A stretch of 64,000 nt of DNA, taken from positions 186,001 through 250,000 of the forward strand of contig CAVYKB010000020.1 in the NCBI GenBank assembly GCA_963768975.1. The letters run 5' to 3'. The DNA is from CADCTB01 sp963768975 (GTDB lineage: Bacteria; Actinomycetota; Acidimicrobiia; Acidimicrobiales; AC-14). Made by a program: the position numbers and the translations under genes. Each line of letters starts with the position of its first letter. The first letter of the stretch is position 1. Shown piece by piece: positions 10,059 to 17,448 of this stretch. The notes beneath the pieces were generated by a model, which was given only the letters and a program-made list of their open reading frames with translations, made no database searches and was not told the DNA's origin.

Positions 10059-10132
10059 TGCCGACGGAGAGATTCGAACTCTCACTGACGACGCCCTAAA
10101 CGTCGTGCCTCTGCCGGTTGGGCTACGTCGGC
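10059..10132 (-). tRNA. tRNA-Leu(UAG) with a short, class I variable loop
   Basis: 74 bases on the minus strand. All four stems form: acceptor GCCGACG/CGTCGGC, D-stem GCC/GGC, anticodon stem CGACG/CGTCG with loop TTTAGGG, and T-stem GAGAG/CTCTC with loop TTCGAAT. The anticodon is UAG, reading the leucine codon CUA, with G37 and discriminator A73, both normal for tRNA-Leu. The odd point is the variable region of only five bases (TCAGT): bacterial tRNA-Leu normally has a long variable arm. CCA is not encoded. Confidence 0.85.
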
Positions 10133-10174
10133 CTGCCCGCCAGCCTACCGGCCACGGAGCCGTACCGACCCCGC

Positions 10175-10180
10175 TAGCCT
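10175..10180 (+). promoter_or_regulatory. -10 element of a probable leaderless clpP promoter
   Basis: TAGCCT is seven bases before the clpP ATG, with no ribosome binding site between. Confidence 0.45.
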
Positions 10181-10187
10181 CGCCTCC

Positions 10188-10778
10188 ATGACCCCTACCT
10201 TCACCGCGGACACCTTTGTCGGCGACCGGTCCAGCGAGGTGTACTCCCGCCTGCTCAAGGAGCGCATCGTCTTCCTCGGCACCGACGTGAACGACTCGTC
10301 GGCCAACCTGATCTGCGCCCAGCTGCTGCTCCTGCAGTCCGAGGACCCCGACAAGGACATCTTCCTGTACGTGAACTCGCCCGGTGGGTCGGTCTCGGCC
10401 GGTATGGCCATCTACGACACGATGCAGTACATCAGCTGCGACGTCGGCACTATCTGCCTGGGCATGGCCGCCTCCATGGGCCAGTTTCTGCTCTGCGCCG
10501 GCACCCCGGGCAAGCGCTACGCCCTGCCCCACTCCCGGGTCCTCATGCACCAGCCGTCGGCCCAGATGCAGGGCGCTGCGGTCGACATCGCCATCCACGC
10601 CGAGCAGATCGTCTACACCAAGCGGATCATGGCCGAGCGCATCGCCCACCACACCGGTCAGAAGGTGGAGCAGATCGAGCTCGACTTCGACCGTGACCGC
10701 TGGTTCACGGCCGAGGAGGCCAAGACCTACGGGATCATCGACCACGTCATCTCCAAGGCCGCCCAAGTAGCCGCCTGA
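10188..10778 (+). CDS. clpP: ATP-dependent Clp protease proteolytic subunit ClpP
   Basis: 196 residues, full length. The catalytic triad is visible: Ser in GMAASMGQFLL, His in RVLMHQPSAQMQG, and Asp in ELDFDRDRWF. The oligomerisation-sensor region is present. ClpP forms the tetradecameric chamber that degrades proteins fed by ClpX, ClpA or ClpC. Only one clpP is in this window, while actinobacteria often have two in tandem, and no clpX is adjacent. Two bases separate it from the next gene, which suggests co-transcription. Confidence 0.95.
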   Translation: MTPTFTADTFVGDRSSEVYSRLLKERIVFLGTDVNDSSANLICAQLLLLQSEDPDKDIFLYVNSPGGSVSAGMAIYDTMQYISCDVGTICLGMAASMGQFLLCAGTPGKRYALPHSRVLMHQPSAQMQGAAVDIAIHAEQIVYTKRIMAERIAHHTGQKVEQIELDFDRDRWFTAEEAKTYGIIDHVISKAAQVAA

Positions 10779-10780
10779 CG

Positions 10781-11680
10781 ATGAGGGTCCTGGTCACCGG
10801 CTCGTCGGGCCTCATCGGCCACGAGCTGGTCGGCCAGCTCGGCCGCCAGGGCCACCAGACCACCCGCCTGGTCCGCCGGCCGGCCGCCGGCGCCGGCGAG
10901 GCGTCCTGGGACCCCGGCGCCGGCGCGATCGACGCGGCCAAGCTCGAGGGCCACGACGCGGCCGTTCACCTGGCCGGCGCCGGCATCGGCGACCACAAGT
11001 GGTCGGACGCCCACAAGAAGGCGGTTCTCGACAGCCGAGTCCAGGGCACCGGCCTGCTGGCGCGCACCCTCGCCGGGCTCGACCAGCCCCCCAAGGTCCT
11101 CATCTCCGGCTCCGCGGTCGGGTTCTACGGCTACGAGAGCGACCAGCCCGTCACCGAATCCGACCCCAAGGGCCGCGGGTTCCTCGCCGACGTAGTCGCC
11201 GCCTGGGAGGACGCCGCCGCACCCGCGGAGGCCGCCGGCATCCGAACCGTCCGCCTCCGCAGCGGCGTGGTCCTCACCGCGAAAGGCGGCGCACTCAAGA
11301 GGCAGATCCTCCCGTTCAAGCTCGGCTTCGGCGGCCGGCTCGGCGACGGGAAGCAGTGGCTGAGCTGGATTTCCCTCGACGACGAAGTGGCGGCGATCAT
11401 CCATCTCCTCACCGCCGACACGACCAGCGGACCGGTCAACGTGACCTCGCCGCAGCCGGTCACGAACAGGGAGTTCACCGCCACCTTCGCCCGGGTCCTC
11501 CGGCGCCTCGCCGTCATCCCCGTTCCCACGCCGGCCCTCCACGTCCTCTTCGGCAAGGAGATGACCAAGGAGATGCTGCTGGGGGGCCAGAAGGTGCTGC
11601 CAGCGAGGCTCCAGGAATCGAGCTTCGCCTTCGCCCATCCCACGCTGGAAGGCGCTCTACGCCACACCCTCGGCCGCTGA
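10781..11680 (+). CDS. TIGR01777-family SDR epimerase (YfcH-like)
   Basis: 299 residues. The N-terminus carries the extended-SDR NAD(P)-binding motif GSSGLIG (residues 7-13), followed by family-specific AAVHLAGAGI and SGSAVGFYGYESDQP. These identify the TIGR01777 nucleoside-diphosphate-sugar-epimerase-like group (YfcH/SDR39U1), whose substrate is not established. The C-terminal DUF1731 domain is present (MLLGGQKVLPARLQESSF). It follows clpP by two bases and its 3' end overlaps convergent cysN by 24 bases. Confidence 0.88.
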   Translation: MRVLVTGSSGLIGHELVGQLGRQGHQTTRLVRRPAAGAGEASWDPGAGAIDAAKLEGHDAAVHLAGAGIGDHKWSDAHKKAVLDSRVQGTGLLARTLAGLDQPPKVLISGSAVGFYGYESDQPVTESDPKGRGFLADVVAAWEDAAAPAEAAGIRTVRLRSGVVLTAKGGALKRQILPFKLGFGGRLGDGKQWLSWISLDDEVAAIIHLLTADTTSGPVNVTSPQPVTNREFTATFARVLRRLAVIPVPTPALHVLFGKEMTKEMLLGGQKVLPARLQESSFAFAHPTLEGALRHTLGR

Positions 11681-12949
11681 GATCATCCCCGCCCCGGCGG
11701 TCACGTTGGTGGCCTCGTCAACGAGGATGAAGCTCCCGGTCAGCCGGTTCTCGGTGTACGGGTCGTGCATGAGGGGCGCAGTCACCCGCAGGCGCACCCG
11801 GCCGATCTCGTTCAGCGCCAGTTCGGTGGCCGAGTCGTCCCGGGTCAAGGTGTTGATGTCGAGCCGGTAGGCCAGCTCGGCCACCATGGCCCGGGCCCAG
11901 CGAGTGGTGTGCTTGACGGCGTACCGGCCGCCCTGGCGCAGAGGCTGGTCGACCATCCAGCAGACGAGAGCCTCGACGTCCTGGCTGGTCGACGGCTCGT
12001 CGCCGGCCCGCACGATCATGTCGCCCCGGGAGATGTCGAGGTCGTCGGTCAGCCGCACGGTGACGGACATGCCGGTGAACGCCTCCCCCACCGGTCCGTC
12101 ATAGGTGTCGATACCGGCGACGCGCGAACGCTGGCGGTCGGGCAGGACCACCACGTCGTCGCCCGGGCGAAGCACGCCGCCGGCCACCTGGCCGGCGTAG
12201 CCCCGGTAGTCGTGGTGGGCGTCGGACATGGGCCGGATCACGTACTGCACCGGGAATCGGGTGTTGACCAGGTTCCGGTCCTCGGCAATGTGGACGGTCT
12301 CCAGGTGCTCCAGTAGCGCCGGCCCCTCGTACCACGCCATGGCCGCCGAGCGGTCGACCACGTTGTCGCCCCGCAGCGCCGACAGAGGGATGAACGTGAC
12401 GTGCTTCCCGCTCGGGGGGCCGCTCGGGCCCTCGGCTACCCCCGGCAGCCTTTGCTTAAATGCAGAGAATTCGGCGACGATCGAGCGGAACCGCTCTTCG
12501 TCCCAGCCGACGAGGTCCATCTTGTTGACTGCCAGCACCAGGTGGGGGATGCGCAGGAGGGTGGCCAGGTAGGCGTGCCGGCGGGACTGCTCGAGCAGCC
12601 CCTTGCGGGCGTCGACCAGGACGACGGCCACGTCCGCGGTCGAGGCCCCGGTGACCATGTTGCGGGTGTACTGCACGTGGCCCGGGGTGTCGGCGATGAT
12701 GAACTTCCGCCGGGGGGTGGCGAAGTACCGGTAGGCGACATCGATGGTGATTCCCTGCTCACGCTCGGCCCGCAGGCCGTCGGTGAGCAGGGCCAGGTTG
12801 GTGTACTCGTGGCCGCGCTGGACGCTGGCCCGCTCCACCGAGGCCAGCTGGTCCTCGAAGATGGCCTTCGAGTCGTATAGCAGCCGGCCGATCAGGGTGC
12901 TCTTGCCGTCGTCGACGGAGCCGGCCGTGGCCAGGCGCAGAAGTTCCAT
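11657..12949 (-). CDS. cysN: Sulfate adenylyltransferase subunit 1 (GTPase)
   Basis: 430 residues. The EF-Tu-like GTPase that drives ATP sulfurylase, making APS from sulfate with CysD. G1 is GSVDDGKSTLIGRLL (about 10-24), G3 is ADTPGH, and G4 is NKMD. Two beta-barrel domains follow. It stops after the CysN domains, so it is not fused to a CysC APS kinase as it often is in actinobacteria. It lies 16 bases downstream of cysD. The product would supply sulfur assimilation; no reductase genes are in the window. Confidence 0.95.
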   Translation of the reverse strand: MELLRLATAGSVDDGKSTLIGRLLYDSKAIFEDQLASVERASVQRGHEYTNLALLTDGLRAEREQGITIDVAYRYFATPRRKFIIADTPGHVQYTRNMVTGASTADVAVVLVDARKGLLEQSRRHAYLATLLRIPHLVLAVNKMDLVGWDEERFRSIVAEFSAFKQRLPGVAEGPSGPPSGKHVTFIPLSALRGDNVVDRSAAMAWYEGPALLEHLETVHIAEDRNLVNTRFPVQYVIRPMSDAHHDYRGYAGQVAGGVLRPGDDVVVLPDRQRSRVAGIDTYDGPVGEAFTGMSVTVRLTDDLDISRGDMIVRAGDEPSTSQDVEALVCWMVDQPLRQGGRYAVKHTTRWARAMVAELAYRLDINTLTRDDSATELALNEIGRVRLRVTAPLMHDPYTENRLTGSFILVDEATNVTAGAGMISAAEGVA

Positions 12950-12965
12950 CAGGTGGCGGGCTCCA

Positions 12966-13901
12966 CTAGAAGTAGCCCTCCTTCTTGCGGTCCTCCATCG
13001 CCGCCTCGGAGAACCGGTCGTCGGCCCGGGTGGCGCCCCGCTCGGTGATGCGGGTGGCGGCCACCTCGGCGATGATCTCGGGCACCGTCGTGGCCGAGGA
13101 CTCGACCGCGCCGGTGCAGTTCATGTCGCCGACGGTGCGGTAGCGGACCGTCGCCTCGTAGGGCTGCTCGCCGGCCCGCGGCTGGATCCATTCACTGACC
13201 GCCAGCAGCATGGTGTCGCGCTCGACGACCTGGCGGCGGTGGGCGAAGTACATGTGCGGCACCTCCAGCCGTTCCCGCTCGATGTACTGCCAGACGTCGA
13301 GCTCGGTCCAGTTCGAGATCGGGAACGCCCGGATGTGCTCGCCCTTGCGGATGCGCCCGTTGTAGAGCGACCACAGTTCCGGTCGCTGGCGCTTGGGGTC
13401 CCACTGGCCGAACTCGTCGCGGAAGGAGAACACGCGCTCCTTGGCCCGGGCCTTCTCCTCGTCGCGCCGACCGCCGCCGAAGCAGGCGTCGAAGCCGTGC
13501 TCCAGGATGGCGTCGAGCAGGGTGACCGTCTGGAGCCGGTTGCGGCTGGAGTTCTCGCCCGGCTCCTCGACGGCGCGCCCCTTGTCGATCGACTCCTGGA
13601 CCGACGCCACGATCAGCCGCTCGCCCAGCTCGGCCACCCGCCGGTCCCGGAAGGCGAGCACCTCGGGGAAGTTGTGGCCGGTGTCGATGTGCATGACGGG
13701 GAACGGGAAGCCGGCGGGCCGGAACGCCTTCTCGGCCAGCCGCAGCAGGACGATGGAGTCCTTCCCGCCACTGAACAGGACGACGGGCCGCTCCAGTTCC
13801 GCCACCACCTCGCGGAAGATGAAGACGGCCTCGGCTTCGAGGGCGTCGAGGTGGCTGAGCTCGTGGTGGCCGAGCGCCTGTGCGGGGGTGGCGGTGGTCA
13901 T
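12966..13901 (-). CDS. cysD: Sulfate adenylyltransferase subunit 2
   Basis: 311 residues. The catalytic ATP-PPase subunit of ATP sulfurylase. The PP-loop is PVVLFSGGKDSIVLLRLA (about 38-55), followed by the family motifs HIDTGHNFPE, FGGGRRDEEKARAKER and FPISNWTELDVWQYIERE. Length and motifs are complete. It is the first gene of a cysDN operon. A dyad at 13943-13965 in its promoter region may be an operator. Confidence 0.96.
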   Translation of the reverse strand: MTTATPAQALGHHELSHLDALEAEAVFIFREVVAELERPVVLFSGGKDSIVLLRLAEKAFRPAGFPFPVMHIDTGHNFPEVLAFRDRRVAELGERLIVASVQESIDKGRAVEEPGENSSRNRLQTVTLLDAILEHGFDACFGGGRRDEEKARAKERVFSFRDEFGQWDPKRQRPELWSLYNGRIRKGEHIRAFPISNWTELDVWQYIERERLEVPHMYFAHRRQVVERDTMLLAVSEWIQPRAGEQPYEATVRYRTVGDMNCTGAVESSATTVPEIIAEVAATRITERGATRADDRFSEAAMEDRKKEGYF

Positions 13902-13942
13902 CGTGTGTGCCGGTCGTGTGCGACGACCACGGCAACCGAGAG

Positions 13943-13965
13943 TAGTTGATCGGCTGGGTCAACTA
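13943..13965. promoter_or_regulatory. Dyad upstream of cysDN, candidate operator
   Basis: TAGTTGA-N9-TCAACTA forms a perfect 7-bp inverted repeat 42 bases before the cysD ATG. The position fits a repressor or activator of sulfate assimilation; the regulator is not in the window. Confidence 0.5.
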
Positions 13966-13978
13966 TTCGCCAGCCAGG

Positions 13979-14004
13979 CCCGAGCGGCCCTCTGAGCGAG
14001 GGGC
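13979..14004. repeat. Third copy of the dispersed GC-rich repeat
   Basis: CCCGAGCGGCCCTCTGAGCG is closely related to the two units at 1778-1826. It lies between the cysD promoter region and the end of the DUF3618 gene. Confidence 0.5.
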
Positions 14005-14017
14005 ACTGCGGGGTCGG

Positions 14018-14854
14018 CTAGGCCTTGGCCTGCTCCCGCACTTGGCCGGCGGTGCGCCGGGCCGCGGCCCGGGCCTCGGTGGCGGTGGTTTTCGCCGCCC
14101 GCTTGGCCTGTCCCTGGGTGGTCTTGGCCGCCCGCTTGGCCTGGCCCTTCACGTTCTGCGCAGCGTCGCCGGCCTGCTCCTGGACCTCGGTGGCCACGCC
14201 TTTGGCCTCCCGCTTGACCCGGTCGGCCGCACCGGTGGCCGTCCGCTTGACCCGCTGGGCCTTGGTCTCGACCGCGGGCTGAAGCTCGCCGGCCACGGCC
14301 TTGCCGGCGCCGACGGCCTGGCGCCTGACCGGCTCGACCACCTTGTCGCGCACGGTCCCGGCCGCCTGGCGCTCCTTTTCAGTCGGGGGCAGGGCCAGCC
14401 CGACCAGCAGGCCGGCGCCGAAGGCCGCCAGGGCGGTGGCCATGGGGTTGCTGTCTGGCGCGGTCCGCAGCTGGTCGCCGGCCGAGCTCGACGCCGACCG
14501 CACCCGGTCGGTGAGGCTCGACACCCCGTGGCGGGCGCCGTCGGCGGTGCCGGCCACGCCGTTGGAAACGCCGTTCAGCGCCCCCCGGGCGTTGTCCTTG
14601 GCGCCACCGACTGCGCCGCGCACGCTGTCGGCGGTGTCCGACGCCCGGCCGAGCACCGAGTCGCCCACGGCAAACAGGCTGCCCTTCACCTTCTCGGTCT
14701 GGCGGTTCAAGATGCGCCGGGGGCTCACCTTGTCGGCCACCTCCTCGAGCATGTGCTTCGGGCTCACTTTGTCGCCGATCGCTTCCAGGTTCTGGGCCAG
14801 CTGACCACGCGTTTGCTCGATCTCGCGACGGATCTCGTCGGGCTTCCTGCTCAT
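14018..14854 (-). CDS. DUF3618 domain protein, Ala/Lys-rich
   Basis: 278 residues. The first 45 residues are a DUF3618 domain (KPDEIRREIEQTRGQLAQNL). The middle has a single hydrophobic helix around 157-176 (ATALAAFGAGLLVGLALPP). The C-terminal third is a low-complexity, basic, helix-forming repeat (KGQAKRAAKTTQGQAKRAAK), reminiscent of late-embryogenesis-type or histone-like tails. DUF3618 proteins are actinobacterial envelope proteins of unknown function that often sit next to Holin-X proteins, as here. It overlaps the preceding mini-ORF by four bases. Confidence 0.82.
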   Translation of the reverse strand: MSRKPDEIRREIEQTRGQLAQNLEAIGDKVSPKHMLEEVADKVSPRRILNRQTEKVKGSLFAVGDSVLGRASDTADSVRGAVGGAKDNARGALNGVSNGVAGTADGARHGVSSLTDRVRSASSSAGDQLRTAPDSNPMATALAAFGAGLLVGLALPPTEKERQAAGTVRDKVVEPVRRQAVGAGKAVAGELQPAVETKAQRVKRTATGAADRVKREAKGVATEVQEQAGDAAQNVKGQAKRAAKTTQGQAKRAAKTTATEARAAARRTAGQVREQAKA

Positions 14855-14931
14855 CGGGTCACCGCCTTCGGCGGCTGCCCCGCCGAGCCGGGCACAGTGC
14901 TCTCTGATTCGCTCGCCTGCGGCTCGCTCAT
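14851..14931 (-). CDS. Possible 26-residue mini-ORF coupled to the DUF3618 gene
   Basis: MSEPQASESESTVPGSAGQP followed by six more residues. It has a Shine-Dalgarno (GAGGAG, ten bases upstream), begins 15 bases after the Holin-X stop, and ends in an ATGA overlap with the DUF3618 start. The composition is Ser/Glu-rich and disordered. It could be a genuine coupled leader peptide or only a spacer; there is no homology evidence. Confidence 0.3.
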   Translation of the reverse strand: MSEPQASESESTVPGSAGQPPKAVTR

Positions 14932-14945
14932 GGGTCCGTGCTCCT

Positions 14946-15350
14946 CTATCGGGCGCCGCGGGCGAAGGAGTCCTTCGCCACCTGGACGTCGTCTCTCAGC
15001 GTCTGGACGGTCTGGTTCGGTATTGGGCTGACGTTGGCCAGCCGCTTCTTGCCGGCCATGGCCAGTACGCCGGCGACGATGGCGAACACCACCCCGACGA
15101 TGGCGAAGGCGACGCCCTCGGGCACGACCTCCGACAGGGCCCACGCCGCGGCGAAGGAGAACAGGATGAGGTCGAGGAAGCCGATGACGGCTGCCGCCCC
15201 CAGCATCCCGCCCGCCTTGGCTGCCCGGGACACCTGCTCGCCGGTCTCGGCCTTGGCCAGCTCGACCTCCTTGCGGAAGAGCGTGGCGATTTCGGTGGTG
15301 ACGTCGGAGAGCAGCTCCGACAGGGAACGTTCCTCGGTCCGGTAGGCCAT
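14946..15350 (-). CDS. Actinobacterial Holin-X / DUF1469 family membrane protein
   Basis: 134 residues from ATG 15350 (a GTG one codon earlier is also possible). It opens with an amphipathic helix (LSELLSDVTTEIATLFRKEV) and has two long hydrophobic hairpin helices at about 47-75 and 82-103, which is the pattern of phage holin superfamily III / DUF1469. It is no proof of phage origin: such proteins are common chromosomal envelope proteins in actinobacteria. The start overlaps the stop of the upstream gene by one base, so the two are coupled. Confidence 0.82.
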   Translation of the reverse strand: MAYRTEERSLSELLSDVTTEIATLFRKEVELAKAETGEQVSRAAKAGGMLGAAAVIGFLDLILFSFAAAWALSEVVPEGVAFAIVGVVFAIVAGVLAMAGKKRLANVSPIPNQTVQTLRDDVQVAKDSFARGAR

Positions 15351-15997
15351 CACGCCTCCAGCTCGCCGTAGGCGCCGTCGGTCGAGTCGTCGGTGAGGCC
15401 GCCCGAGCGGATCAGGCGTCCCACGCCGAATCCGACCACGGCGGCGCCGGCCAGGAAAACCGCCGGGCGCCGGCGGGCGAAGTCCACGACGTCCTCGGCC
15501 AGGCCGTCGAGGCCACGGTCCTCGAGGTAGGAGGCGGTGTCGTCCAGCCAGGTGGCGGCCTTCTCGGCGTAGTCGACCAGCGGCCCGGCCTGTTCCGGGC
15601 GGCCCTGGGACAGGGCGACGGCCTGGCCGCCCACCTGCGACAGGGCGCCGGCCAGCCGGGATGCCTGGGCGTCGGCCTGGGCCTGCAGCTGGCCCTGGGT
15701 CTCGGCCAGCATGCCCCGGGCCTGCCCGGCCAGCTCGCCCTTGACCTGCCTGGCCTGGCTCTTGACGGTGCCGGCCAGCTCGCGGGCGTCGGCCTCGGCA
15801 GTGCGGGCGACGACCCTGGTCCCGCCGACGGCGGCACCCTTCACCTGCTTGGCCTGGCTCTTGGCCGTCGACGCCACGCGCTTGGTCTCGCGGGCGGCGC
15901 CGTCCTTGGTGGTGGCGGCCGCCGCCTGCCGCGTCGCCGCCTTGCGTGGGCGGGCAGCCGGCATGGGCCGGGGTGTGACGATGGCCTGCTGGGCCAT
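15350..15997 (-). CDS. Ala-rich protein with C-terminal membrane anchor
   Basis: 215 residues and first gene of the operon with the Holin-X and DUF3618 genes. Residues 1-130 are low-complexity, Ala/Gln/Lys-rich and predicted helical, with imperfect repeats of the type TAKSQAKQVKGAAVG and TVKSQARQVKGELAG. The tail carries one hydrophobic helix (RRPAVFLAGAAVVGFGVGRL). No known domain is recognised. The three proteins of this operon share the architecture of Ala-rich helix plus short membrane segment, suggesting a common envelope assembly. Confidence 0.75.
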   Translation of the reverse strand: MAQQAIVTPRPMPAARPRKAATRQAAAATTKDGAARETKRVASTAKSQAKQVKGAAVGGTRVVARTAEADARELAGTVKSQARQVKGELAGQARGMLAETQGQLQAQADAQASRLAGALSQVGGQAVALSQGRPEQAGPLVDYAEKAATWLDDTASYLEDRGLDGLAEDVVDFARRRPAVFLAGAAVVGFGVGRLIRSGGLTDDSTDGAYGELEA

Positions 15998-16043
15998 GGG
16001 TGGCGCCTCCTCAGAATGTCATCCGCACGGAATGACGTGGGGC

Positions 16044-16772
16044 CTACCCGGGGGTCGGAGGGGTGAAAACACTCCGACGCGGCCACCCGAGGCGCACGTC
16101 AGTGCCGGCGGCCCAGCGCACCAGGGGCGGTTCGGCCGGCCGGCGCAGGCCGTTCGCCGCGAGTAGCGACTCATCCAGATCCACCACCGTCGCCTCCTGC
16201 AACGGCCATGGCGGGTGCTCGGCGGGCACGCTGCACGGGCGACCGGCGATGCGGGTCCAGCCTCTCCACCTCCCACTGAGCCAGTGGTCGAGCTCGGACC
16301 CCTCACACGGCGGGCCGGGCCGGATGGTGATGTCATGGCCGGCTGCGGCCTGGAGGCGCCGGCGGCTGCGGTAGCGCACGGTCGACGGGCCGGCGTCGAC
16401 GCTCATCCGGGCCCACCGGTACGGGACCCGGTAGAGCGCCCGGGCGCCGAGGACCAGCGGGAGGCTCGACGCCTCCAACGAGAAGAACCAGATGCCATCC
16501 TGGCCGTCGGGGCCCCGAACATAGGTGCGCACGTTGGTCTCCGGGAACGTCGCCATGCCCGGGATGAGCGGCAGGCAGGTCACCCGGATGGTCATGACGA
16601 ACGGCGTCATGCTGACCCAGGCGGCGCCGGCGAAGGTGTCGACCGTGAAGCCGTCGGGGAGCCGGCGCTGGATCAGGTCTGCGTCGAACCGCCAGTGGAG
16701 GAACGTGAGCGAGGCCCACCGTTGGTGGGTGACGGGTCTGTCGACGCGCTCTTCTGGCAGGCGGCTGGCCAA
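16044..16772 (-). CDS. DUF2071 (YqjF-like) protein
   Basis: 242 residues. The family pattern is clear: QRWASLTFLHWRFDADLIQR, then LPDGFTVDTFAGAAWVSMTP, ETNVRTYVRGPDGQDGIWFF and FSLEASSLPLVLGAR. The family resembles an acetoacetate-decarboxylase-like fold; no reaction is established. The only start in the region is TTG 16772, which lacks a ribosome binding site, so the N-terminus is uncertain. It lies 16 bases downstream of the hemerythrin gene. Confidence 0.85.
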   Translation of the reverse strand: MASRLPEERVDRPVTHQRWASLTFLHWRFDADLIQRRLPDGFTVDTFAGAAWVSMTPFVMTIRVTCLPLIPGMATFPETNVRTYVRGPDGQDGIWFFSLEASSLPLVLGARALYRVPYRWARMSVDAGPSTVRYRSRRRLQAAAGHDITIRPGPPCEGSELDHWLSGRWRGWTRIAGRPCSVPAEHPPWPLQEATVVDLDESLLAANGLRRPAEPPLVRWAAGTDVRLGWPRRSVFTPPTPG

Positions 16773-16788
16773 ACGCGTCGACGCCGGC

Positions 16789-17340
16789 TCAGTCGCGCTT
16801 CAACGCGTCACGCGCCTTATCCATCACCGCGGCGGCCATGCCTCCCACCACGTTGCCCGGCGGGGTGTTCGGCGCGTTGGGGTGCGGGTGGGTCGGCGCC
16901 AGCTTCTTGGCCGAAGCCAGCTTGCTCCCCAGGTCCTGGAGGTCACCGGTGGTGATCGAAGCCTGCAGCTTCGGGAACAGCTCTGTCTCCTCCTCGTCCA
17001 CGTGGTGGCGCACGTTACCGATCAGGGAGACGAGGTGCGGATGCCGCTCGGCGGCGGAGTCGGCCCGCTCGATCGCGGCCAGCGTCTCCTTCACCGCCTG
17101 GTGCTCCTCGATGGCCTCCTGCACCAGGTGGTCGCCGTCGGGCAGGGCCTTGCGCATGGCCGGGTACAGCACCTGCTCCTCGATGGCCGCGTGCACCGAG
17201 AGCTCGCGGATCACGCCGGCCACCGCCGTGGCGCGGGCCTCGCCCTCGGGCAGCGACTCGATCTGTCGGAACATCTCCTCGACCTCGGCGTGGTCGGCGG
17301 TGAGGAGCTCGATGGCGTTCTGGGTCGTGGTGTCGCTCAT
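16789..17340 (-). CDS. Hemerythrin HHE-domain protein
   Basis: 183 residues from ATG 17340; a longer open frame upstream has no support. Hemerythrin-type metal ligands are spaced as expected: His in LLTADHAEVEE, HAAIEEQVLYPAM, EEHQAVKETL and RHHVDEEETELFPKL. These would bind a non-haem di-iron centre, used for oxygen or nitric-oxide sensing or iron handling. The C-terminus (HPHPNAPNTPPGN, then KARDALKRD) is a flexible tail typical of actinobacterial members. It is divergent from the MFS gene. Confidence 0.9.
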   Translation of the reverse strand: MSDTTTQNAIELLTADHAEVEEMFRQIESLPEGEARATAVAGVIRELSVHAAIEEQVLYPAMRKALPDGDHLVQEAIEEHQAVKETLAAIERADSAAERHPHLVSLIGNVRHHVDEEETELFPKLQASITTGDLQDLGSKLASAKKLAPTHPHPNAPNTPPGNVVGGMAAAVMDKARDALKRD

Positions 17341-17364
17341 GCGCGCTACCTGCCCTCCGCCACC

Positions 17365-17370
17365 TATCCT
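17365..17370 (+). promoter_or_regulatory. -10 element pointing to ATG 17377
   Basis: TATCCT lies six bases before an ATG at 17377, the same spacing as at other probable leaderless starts here. This suggests that the MFS gene originally started at 17377. Confidence 0.4.
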
Positions 17371-17448
17371 GAACCCATGTTGCGCCCCCACCTCTGACGT
17401 CTCCTCCGCCGCCTCTCGCCGGTTGCCCGCCGGGCGCCGGTCTCCGCG

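Noticed and set aside
14946..15353. Prophage suggested by the Holin-X family protein
   Set aside because: No other phage gene is nearby, and Holin-X proteins are common chromosomal genes in actinobacteria.
17395..17397. Selenocysteine at the TGA of the MFS gene
   Set aside because: No SECIS-like hairpin is evident directly downstream and the position at codon 7 is not a known selenocysteine site.
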